This document shows positions 56,173 through 64,000 of a stretch of 64,000 bases of DNA, piece by piece. A program made the position numbers and the translations under genes. The notes beneath the pieces are model-generated. The model was not told where the DNA came from and did no database searches. It saw only the letters and a list, made by a program, of their open reading frames with translations. This DNA comes from Irineochytrium annulatum (Eukaryota > Chytridiomycota > Chytridiomycetes > Chytridiales > Chytridiaceae), in the NCBI GenBank assembly GCA_027600665.1, contig JADGJL010000015.1:1-64000 (forward strand), given 5' to 3'. Position 1 is the first letter of the stretch, and each line of letters opens with the position of its first letter.

Positions 56173-56534
56173 GATGTTCCTCCCGTGATACAACCGCCTA
56201 TAGTACCAAGTTAGTTAGCATGGAACCTACCTATTCAACCAGACAATATGCCTCATAAGCGGGTACCATTGACTTCCTTAAAATTGGGACTATTCACATA
56301 ACAACCGATTCCATCCTCCCACACAAATCCTTTCAAATCAGGTTCTTTACTCCTGAATTTCCCTAAAACCGTTTACATCTCCTGAATACGGGGTAAAATC
56401 ACTACAATCCAATTGGAATTACGCTTTAAACTCTTCTATTTCGTCTAACAAGTCACATATACCTATATGCGCACCTGGCAGGGTAACCAGTCGAAATACA
56501 TAATTCACAAATATGCTTCAAAGGAGGAACCAAG

Positions 56535-56702
56535 ATGATCCGCATGCCTATTCAGCAAATGATCCCGTACCATCACCAATATCCGCGCAACACGGCGACC
56601 ACTGCTCCTAAAAAGGAGAATGAGAACACTCAAGGTCTATCCTTTCATGAAATTTTACAGCAAAAAATGGCGAAGAAAAATGCTTCTCCTTCCCTTAGAT
56701 AA
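56535..56702 (+). CDS. Small 55-residue protein of unknown function
   Basis: Starts MIRMPIQQMIPYHHQYPRN after AAAGGAGGAACCAAG, a strong site, and ends in a predicted helix GLSFHEILQQKMAKK. Basic, with no signal peptide or membrane segment. The helix resembles the short SF.E.L..K segments of some flagellar-operon proteins, but that is too weak to name a family. A hairpin AACCGTC/GACGGTT (56737-56770) follows it. Confidence 0.5.
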   Translation: MIRMPIQQMIPYHHQYPRNTATTAPKKENENTQGLSFHEILQQKMAKKNASPSLR

Positions 56703-56879
56703 AATGAAAGCTGGACGATTGCCAGTCCGGTTATGAACCGTCTTTCCGCAGCTTGGCGGGAGGACGGTTATTGGCGTTGAATCGCAAACAACTGTACAGT
56801 TCTCAGGCATGTTTCTATAATGGTTTAAATATCTACGATTACCATCACATTATACGAACTGTAAAAGGGGATTTAGCAC

Positions 56880-57569
56880 ATGATCACCATCGGTTGTTTT
56901 CACGCTCACTATTCCAACATCGCCTTAATTGAAGAGACGCTTGCTGCTTATGAAGTTGAATTGGTCCATTACGTCGATCCAGGCCTGGATCGTCTTAAAC
57001 ATGACGCTGACTTTTCCGATGTCGTCATCCACGAGAAAGTAGCTCAGACGCTCCGATGGATCGCCAAGTGTCATGCCGATGCCATTCTGGTCACGTGTAC
57101 CCTGTTTGCGGCAGTACTGGAGCAGGAAGCCACAGAGGTCCCTGTGCCTGTGATTGGCATAGATGATCCGCTATTGCAGAAGTTGCGGCGAGTACCAGGA
57201 GATTACATCATAGCCTTCACCAACCCGGCAACCATTGAAGGAACGATGGCACGGGTGAATCAGGCGTTACAGCAAGAGGATGAGAATGGGCAACCCTACG
57301 TTGCAAATACATATCAGACGGAAGCTGTGTGTATCCCTGGGACGTTTGAGTTAATTATGCGTGGAGATCAGCAAGGGTATCTCGAAGCGGTACGTGAGGG
57401 ATTACAGCAGATTGCTGAGCAGTATCCGAGTAAAACGGTAGTGGCAGCTCAACTGTCTATGGCTCCCGCTGCTGCACAGGTTACTGCAGACACAGGCATT
57501 GCGATCCATAGTCCGTTGGCATTGCTTGCGGCGTATGTGGAGAAAAATTTGGGCGTGGCTCGACAGTAG
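56880..57569 (+). CDS. Asp/Glu racemase-superfamily protein
   Basis: 229 residues. First catalytic-type Cys is present in ILVTCTLF (Cys73). The position expected to hold the second Cys reads AAQLSMAPAA, with no Cys, so a standard two-cysteine racemase mechanism is doubtful; a hydantoin-racemase-like or non-racemase role is possible. AAAAGGGG precedes the ATG. Monocistronic. Confidence 0.75.
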   Translation: MITIGCFHAHYSNIALIEETLAAYEVELVHYVDPGLDRLKHDADFSDVVIHEKVAQTLRWIAKCHADAILVTCTLFAAVLEQEATEVPVPVIGIDDPLLQKLRRVPGDYIIAFTNPATIEGTMARVNQALQQEDENGQPYVANTYQTEAVCIPGTFELIMRGDQQGYLEAVREGLQQIAEQYPSKTVVAAQLSMAPAAAQVTADTGIAIHSPLALLAAYVEKNLGVARQ

Positions 57570-57644
57570 TGGCTGATTTGGAGTGACATATTACAATCAC
57601 TAAAAATATGTGAAAAGCAGTATGTAGGCTCCTTTGCAAAATAA

Positions 57645-57670
57645 AAATGCTCTCGAACAAGAGCATTTCA
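57645..57670 (+). terminator. Terminator-like hairpin after the racemase-like gene
   Basis: AAATGCTCT/AGAGCATTT with a CGAACA loop, followed by a weak T stretch. It overlaps the -35 region of the toxin promoter. Confidence 0.5.
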
Positions 57671-57675
57671 AATGG

Positions 57676-57681
57676 TATAAT
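57676..57681 (+). promoter_or_regulatory. -10 box of the small toxin gene
   Basis: TATAAT at 57676-57681. A weak -35 (TCGAAC-like) lies 17 bases upstream. The mRNA would start near 57688. Confidence 0.5.
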
Positions 57682-57719
57682 CACTTTGTACAGCCAATTT
57701 GTGGTGGGAAATAGGCTTG

Positions 57720-57733
57720 CCTCCAGTGGGAGG
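57720..57733 (+). promoter_or_regulatory. Hairpin masking the toxin ribosome binding site
   Basis: CCTCC (57720-57724) pairs with GGAGG (57729-57733) across a four-base loop, burying the ribosome binding site seven bases before the ATG. Such masking is usual for type I toxin mRNAs. Confidence 0.6.
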
Positions 57734-57740
57734 TGATCCT

Positions 57741-57824
57741 ATGAACTTCTCTTTTAACGACGTAATCGTGTTCGCGATGTTAATTATTGCGCTCCTGACA
57801 TACATCGATCGTAAAAAGAAGTGA
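57741..57824 (+). CDS. Tiny holin-like membrane peptide (type I toxin family)
   Basis: 27 residues: a single hydrophobic helix ending in IIALLTYIDRKKK, which matches the short 'putative holin-like toxin' peptides common in Bacillus and Paenibacillus (TxpA/BsrG-like size and layout). The gene is too short for routine gene finding. A masked ribosome binding site precedes it and a convergent antisense promoter lies 130 bases downstream. Expected to insert in the membrane when not repressed. Toxic activity is inferred from family and layout only. Confidence 0.7.
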   Translation: MNFSFNDVIVFAMLIIALLTYIDRKKK

Positions 57825-57947
57825 CCCGCCACAGGTTGACGGCCTGACGGGTCACTTCATCTGAACTTGCTGCACTCGGAGGAATACCCACCGCAAATGC
57901 TGTGCAGGAGTAGCCATTGGCCTGGCTACTCTTATTGGTGTTTACTT
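57811..57947 (-). ncRNA. Putative antisense antitoxin RNA
   Basis: On the minus strand TTGATT (57982-57977) and TAAAAT (57959-57954), with a 17-base spacer, form a strong promoter. About 135 bases on, GTGACCCG/CGGGTCAC followed by TTCTTTTT is a terminator. The transcript would overlap the 3' end of the toxin mRNA, including the last codons, as in TxpA/RatA. It contains an inner hairpin GAGTAGCC/GGCTACTC (about 57909-57932). Confidence 0.6.
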
Positions 57948-58098
57948 ACATTCATTTTATTAAACATCTGCTAGACAATCAACCATAATACTGATAAAAA
58001 GTATCAGGAAGCTGATCAATAAGAGAAAAATACGACATGATAGCAGTATTCTCACCTTCAAACGATGTCAGACTGCCAAGGTTAAGCTGTACCAGCGC

Positions 58099-60027
<1,929 letters not shown>

Positions 60028-60192
60028 CTACACCAGACCAAGGGGGAGACATTATTCATGTACAGTTAACGACAGAACGGAGGTTACCACAGATCATAAA
60101 TCTATAATGATTGCTCTCTCCAAGCCCACTTTTGCAGGTTATTGAAAAAACAGTCCATAGAATGTGTATTATCTCGCCCGTCCACTGTATAT

Positions 60193-60225
60193 AAAAAAAG
60201 CCGGCCCCCGAAGGAACCGACTTTA
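60193..60225 (-). terminator. Riboswitch-controlled terminator before thiC
   Basis: AAAGTCGG..CC-TTCG-GG..CCGGCTTT on the minus strand followed by a T run; lies between the TPP aptamer and thiC. Confidence 0.8.
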
Positions 60226-60312
60226 ATGTCCATCACCAATAATGCTCCTGGTTGCAGCTCCATAACGGAGTCCTGCAAGAGTCACACATGTGGTGGTTGT
60301 GGTCATATCGCC

Positions 60313-60409
60313 GATTACTTCCCTACGCTGGTATGATCCAGATCAGGTGCAAAGGGTCCGGAATCTCATGCGATTCCGTCTCAGTCCGGACAATTCGGAC
60401 TCCCCCAGT
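60313..60409 (-). promoter_or_regulatory. TPP riboswitch upstream of thiC
   Basis: Minus strand: GGGGGAGTCC, ACTGAGA, GACCCTTTGCACCTGATCTG, then GGATCATACCAGCGTAGGGAAGT, i.e. the conserved THI box with the CTGAGA and GACCC..ACCTGATCTGG elements. One base differs from the usual GAACCTG (GCACCTG). Thiamine pyrophosphate should promote termination downstream. Confidence 0.96.
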
Positions 60410-60563
60410 AACGTTAAAAGTTGCGGCATACATAAGCCGCCGTTCATATTCAATGAAGCTGACCCCGATGGGCCGTCCATTACAGAGTAGCGCAACCGGA
60501 ACATAAAAACAACCTTTATATTCCAGAACACCAACCCAATTGGAGAAAAACCTTACATCAATA

Positions 60564-61307
60564 TCAGGATAACATGAGCCCCATCTGCGTAGCAGCTTCC
60601 TTTAGCACAGGTGCGTATTCGTGCAAAGTCTCCTGCGAAAGTCGGCTGACAGGCCCTGAGACCGAGAGAGCAGCTGCAATATTGCCTCGGCGATCCATAA
60701 TCGGTACAGATACCGCTGCAGCTCCCGGCTCACGCTCCTCATAACTCGTCGCATATCCGTTATCCCGGATATCTCCCATTTGCGCCAAATACACCGCAGG
60801 GTCAATAAACACCGGCCATTCCGGCCCGTTCATCAGTTCCTCACGATCCTCATCCGTGGCAAACGCCATCAAGACTTTGCTGGATGCGCCAACAGACAGC
60901 GGAAGTCTAACACCAACGGGAGCAACTCGGCGAATCGCCTGATCACTTTGCACCGCCTGAATCCGAATCCGTTCACTGCCATCACGCAGGTACAGACTCA
61001 CGGTCTCCCCCAATCGATCTCTCAGTCGCTCCATCGCAGGCAGCAGCAGAATAGCGGGATCATCACTGCGGGACATATGAGCCGACAGCTCCCAGATTCG
61101 GATGCCTAGTCGATACTTCTCTGTTGCTGCATCGCGGATTACGAATCCTCGATCCTCCAGTGTAGCCATCAAGCGGTGCACTGTACTTTTGTGCAGGCCG
61201 ATCTGGCTGGCAATCTCGGTGAGTCCCAGATCACTGCGTGTGGTAAAACATAATAATATATCCAGCGCCCGTTCCACAGCCCGGACGGTTAACTTGCGAT
61301 CTTCCAT
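60564..61307 (-). CDS. IclR-family transcriptional regulator
   Basis: 247 residues. Winged helix (LDILLCFTTRSDLGLTEIASQIGLHKSTVHRLMATLEDRGFV, about 14-55) and the IclR effector domain (GVRLPLSVGASSKVLMAF, YATSYEEREPGAAAVSVPIMD, AALSVSGPVSRLS). GAGGAGG precedes the ATG. A palindrome 20 bases upstream of the start suggests autoregulation. No obvious catabolic gene is adjacent. Confidence 0.93.
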   Translation of the reverse strand: MEDRKLTVRAVERALDILLCFTTRSDLGLTEIASQIGLHKSTVHRLMATLEDRGFVIRDAATEKYRLGIRIWELSAHMSRSDDPAILLLPAMERLRDRLGETVSLYLRDGSERIRIQAVQSDQAIRRVAPVGVRLPLSVGASSKVLMAFATDEDREELMNGPEWPVFIDPAVYLAQMGDIRDNGYATSYEEREPGAAAVSVPIMDRRGNIAAALSVSGPVSRLSQETLHEYAPVLKEAATQMGLMLS

Positions 61308-61326
61308 GGCATAATGCCCTCCTCAT

Positions 61327-61343
61327 GTTTCATCACATGAAAC
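61327..61343. promoter_or_regulatory. Probable IclR operator
   Basis: GTTTCAT-CAC-ATGAAAC, perfect seven-base arms with a three-base spacer, typical of IclR sites. A second inverted repeat ATGAGA-N5-TCTCAT follows at about 61361-61377. The rest of the 359-base divergent region is AT-rich with no gene. Confidence 0.6.
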
Positions 61344-61530
61344 TTGGTTACATAAATTATATGAGAAACGGTCTCATCTGTAAACCAAAAAGAGCCAAAA
61401 TTGAAATAGACCAACGTGTAAAATTTTCCTTTTTATAAGACTTAATCCCCTGTAATTTACACACTAAGGTAATGTTACCCATATATCTTAAGAACTATAT
61501 AACAATTGCGTAACAAATGCCCTCAATCAA

Positions 61531-61559
61531 TTGACTTTGACTATATTGGAACATACGAT
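61531..61559 (+). promoter_or_regulatory. Probable promoter of the alpha/beta hydrolase gene
   Basis: TTGACT (61531-61536) and TACGAT (61554-61559) with a 17-base spacer, about 108 bases before the start codon. Confidence 0.5.
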
Positions 61560-61666
61560 AAAGATATATTACATTAAGATATCGCTCTGAAGCAGGCTCT
61601 GAAATAAACGCAATTCTCTTTTCATGTCGTTGTTATCTTCAACTGAACTTCAAAGGAGGGGCATTC

Positions 61667-62692
61667 ATGTATCCAACATCCCAGAGCGAAGCCCCGCTGC
61701 AAACAAAAGTGTCCGATCTGCCCTCTTCCCTATCACCGAGGCTGATTCGGTTCAAACATATTATCGTAGCGCTGCTGCTCTCCGTTGTATTTTTTCTATT
61801 GTTTTGTTTTATTGCACTGCATGGTTACATCGCATGGGTATTATCCAACCCGACTGTAGCGCCTGTCTTCTCCAATCCGATGCAGGCCAAGAATATGAAG
61901 TACGAAGACATCACGTTCCCGGCAGCAGATGGCAGCCGGACAATGCAAGGATGGTATATCCCTGCTGACAATGCCGCAAGCAAAACGATTATTTTCAGTC
62001 ACGGCTATGGTGCCAATCGTGAAGAAACATGGGTACCCATGTATGACCTGGCACACTATGCCCATCAACTTGGCTTCAATGTGGTCATGTTCGATTATGG
62101 CTTCGCCTCACAGGTGAACAAAGCTGTAGCCACAGGTGGCAAGGCTGAGTCACAGCAATTGCTGGGTGCCATCCAGTTCGCCAAGCAGCGCGGTGCGCAG
62201 GAACTGGTAGTCTGGGGTTTCTCCATGGGTGCCGGTACGGCGCTTCAAACCGGACTGATTACACAGGAAGTGGATGCGATGATTCTGGACAGTACGTTCC
62301 TGCTTGAGCCGGATACGCTGTACCACAACATTCATAACCAGATCGATCTGCCGCGTCAGCCTACACTGGAGATCATGAAACTGTTGTTCCCTGTTCTGAA
62401 TGGTACCGGATTGCAGCAGATTCCGTATCAGGAAGTGAAAAAGGAAGATTATCCGTTCCCGATTTTCTTCATTCATGGTACGGAAGATGAGAAGGCGCCT
62501 TACCCGATTGCAGAACAGCTCGCCGCCAACCAGACCAATCCGTACTCGGATGTATGGATCGTCCAGGATGCACACCATGAGTTGATCTTCCGGGAGCATC
62601 CAAAGGAATATCTGCGCCGTGTCTCGACTTTCCTGAGTCATGTAACGAAAACAAGCAGTGACGATGTTCAAAACACGAATAGTGGAGAATAA
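61667..62692 (+). CDS. Membrane-anchored alpha/beta hydrolase
   Basis: 341 residues. One membrane helix (about 28-60), then an alpha/beta-hydrolase fold with the oxyanion HGYGANREE, nucleophile GFSMGAG, acid in IHGTEDEKAP and catalytic His in DAHHEL. Resembles the YqkD/S9-peptidase-like esterases. AAAGGAGGGG precedes the ATG. Substrate unknown. Confidence 0.9.
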   Translation: MYPTSQSEAPLQTKVSDLPSSLSPRLIRFKHIIVALLLSVVFFLLFCFIALHGYIAWVLSNPTVAPVFSNPMQAKNMKYEDITFPAADGSRTMQGWYIPADNAASKTIIFSHGYGANREETWVPMYDLAHYAHQLGFNVVMFDYGFASQVNKAVATGGKAESQQLLGAIQFAKQRGAQELVVWGFSMGAGTALQTGLITQEVDAMILDSTFLLEPDTLYHNIHNQIDLPRQPTLEIMKLLFPVLNGTGLQQIPYQEVKKEDYPFPIFFIHGTEDEKAPYPIAEQLAANQTNPYSDVWIVQDAHHELIFREHPKEYLRRVSTFLSHVTKTSSDDVQNTNSGE

Positions 62693-62722
62693 TCAAACTT
62701 CAATCATTTCCCGTTGATTCTT

Positions 62723-62747
62723 GAGCCCCTCAGGGGCTCTTTTTTTT
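62723..62747 (+). terminator. Terminator after the alpha/beta hydrolase gene
   Basis: GAGCCCC-TCA-GGGGCTC with eight Ts. Confidence 0.88.
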
Positions 62748-62846
62748 GCACTCATAGGACAACAGCCCGGCGGAATATACTCTTGGGACGCATGAAGCAA
62801 CGGTCTACATATGCGATGAAATTCAACTGAAGGAGGCCCACCATAT

Positions 62847-64000
62847 ATGAACTGGGATGGATATGGTCACCTGCTGCCTCTGCGGACCTTGGAAGAAATC
62901 CGTTTCTGGAAAGAGCAGGAGAAAGAACATACACTCGTCATTCGTGCACTGGTGCCCGATCTGGAGCCCCCATACGTCAAGCTGCTGGAGGAATGGGAGG
63001 CTACCTTTGCGAACAGTGAGCGAGTAGCGAATCAGCTGTTAAAACAACTATTGCCCGCAACCCATCCACCTGCTCCCTACATCGTTCGTTGTATCGATCA
63101 ACTTGTGTCGGCTGCTCGGCAACAATCGAGAGAGTTCATCAAACAGCTGTATGTTCTTCTGGAGCAAAGTGCTGCGGTGCAAGCTGTTCCGCTTGCCAAA
63201 ATACTTATTTTGCATTTGATCCGCGAATCAGAGTATTTTCTAGGCGTATTGGATACGCTTGGCCAACCTGGCATCTTGCGAGAAACAAATTTGGAGCCGT
63301 CACTTTTTCTGGAAAATGCACTGCATACGTCAGGGTCAGCAACCACCCATCGCCAAGCTTCAGAAGCTCCAATTTCTCAAGAAGGGAATGTAAACGCACC
63401 TGCTACTTCAGCGCAGATTCAATCCACAACCGTTCAAGCGCCTTCTACCGGAACAACACAAGCCACGCCCAGCACTACTGCACCTCCCGTAAAAGAAAAG
63501 CCGGTTCCCATTGGAGGGCACACACTGCCCCCTCTTCCCTATGCGTACAATGCGCTGGAGCCACATATTGATGAACTAACGATGCGTATCCATCACGATA
63601 AACACCATCAATCTTATGTGGACGGACTAAATGTAGCAGAGAAGAGGCTGGCGGAATCGCGAAAAAAGAATAACTTTGAACTCATCAAGCATTGGGAACG
63701 TGAACTCGCCTTCAACGGGGCAGGCCACTACCTGCATACGATCTTCTGGACAATTATGAATCCTGCTGGCGGCGGTAAACCTTCCGGTATGCTCGCAGAG
63801 CAGATCAAGCGGGATTTCGGAAGCTATGAAGCGTTCAAGAATCAATTTACGGAAGCTGCGAACAAAGTGGAAGGCAGTGGCTGGGCGATGCTTGTCTGGA
63901 GCCCAAGAGCACATCGTCTGGAGATTTTGCAGGCGGAAAAACACCAGAACCTGTCCCAGTCCGATATCGTTCCACTCCTGCCGCTGGATGTGTGGGAACA
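62847..64000 (+). CDS. DUF2935 domain fused to Fe/Mn superoxide dismutase (cut by the window end)
   Basis: At least 384 residues, open at the right edge. The N-terminal DUF2935-like helical domain (EIRFWKEQEKEHTLVIRALVP) spans about 1-160, then a Pro/Thr/Ser-rich linker (about 160-220), then an SOD domain: LPPLPYAYNALEPHIDELT, MRIHHDKHHQSYV and AGHYLHTIFWTIMNP carry the first two His ligands, and PLDVWE supplies the Asp; the last His lies beyond the edge. Resembles the SodF-type proteins of bacilli. AAGGAGG precedes the ATG. Confidence 0.9.
   Translation, partial: MNWDGYGHLLPLRTLEEIRFWKEQEKEHTLVIRALVPDLEPPYVKLLEEWEATFANSERVANQLLKQLLPATHPPAPYIVRCIDQLVSAARQQSREFIKQLYVLLEQSAAVQAVPLAKILILHLIRESEYFLGVLDTLGQPGILRETNLEPSLFLENALHTSGSATTHRQASEAPISQEGNVNAPATSAQIQSTTVQAPSTGTTQATPSTTAPPVKEKPVPIGGHTLPPLPYAYNALEPHIDELTMRIHHDKHHQSYVDGLNVAEKRLAESRKKNNFELIKHWERELAFNGAGHYLHTIFWTIMNPAGGGKPSGMLAEQIKRDFGSYEAFKNQFTEAANKVEGSGWAMLVWSPRAHRLEILQAEKHQNLSQSDIVPLLPLDVWE

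Noticed and set aside
60193..60225. Terminator of the IclR-family gene
   Set aside because: It lies between the TPP aptamer and thiC, so it belongs to the riboswitch expression platform; no separate IclR terminator was found before the aptamer.

Overview
The window looks like chromosomal DNA of an endospore-forming Firmicute, most probably Paenibacillus. The grounds are two GerA-type spore germination operons, AraC-type two-component systems beside sugar ABC importers, copper-amine-oxidase-N-like wall domains on secreted enzymes, strong GGAGG ribosome binding sites with frequent TTG/GTG starts, and moderate GC content. I saw no rRNA or tRNA gene, IS element, prophage or CRISPR array. The genus is inferred from gene content, not from a search.

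Layout. 1-4.7 kb: purine permease under a PurR-like operator and purine riboswitch, a small lipoprotein, and guaA. 5-9.6 kb: a moxR-DUF58-transglutaminase operon whose last gene carries an in-frame TAG. 9.7-11.9 kb: a polysaccharide deacetylase and a DedA protein. 12.1-17.5 kb: a five-gene germination operon (A, C, small D-like, B, B). 17.6-23.3 kb: bcp, an ABC-2 exporter operon, an LCP wall ligase, and hemL. 23.6-27.5 kb: a MocR regulator divergent from an EamA transporter, then trpS with a tryptophan T-box. 27.6-31.3 kb: a second germination operon (B, A, C). 31.4-40.1 kb: an ASRT-like gene, then a rhamnogalacturonan-type uptake locus (acetylesterase, two permeases, binding protein, YesN/YesM-like pair). 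40.4-47.2 kb: SGNH hydrolase, inositol phosphatase, uvsE, ddl, amidase. 47.6-50.3 kb: aconitase. 50.4-54 kb: a VanR-VanS-VanY-VanZ-like operon without vanHAX. 54.2-57.8 kb: WYL regulator, zinc-ribbon/effector-binding protein, racemase-like gene, and a tiny holin-like toxin with a likely antisense RNA. 58.1-60.4 kb: thiC with TPP riboswitch. 60.6-64 kb: IclR regulator, alpha/beta hydrolase, and the start of a DUF2935-superoxide dismutase fusion.

How the parts fit. Purine uptake and GMP synthesis sit together. The locus at 32-40 kb would sense, import and deacetylate pectin-derived oligosaccharides under catabolite control (a perfect cre lies before the binding protein). Several cell-wall genes (Ddl, VanY/VanZ, amidase, LCP, deacetylase) are spread through the window.

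Most interesting non-gene signals: (i) a family of three structured intergenic repeats at about 31.9, 42.3 and 54.1 kb that share a module next to a hairpin whose sequence changes while its base pairing is kept; (ii) an identical 7-3-7 palindrome, GTTTCAT-N3-ATGAAAC, before both the IclR-family gene and aconitase; (iii) a type I toxin-antitoxin layout at 57.7-57.95 kb; (iv) a TrpRS with a cysteine pattern like that of the iron-sulfur TrpRS of Thermotoga.
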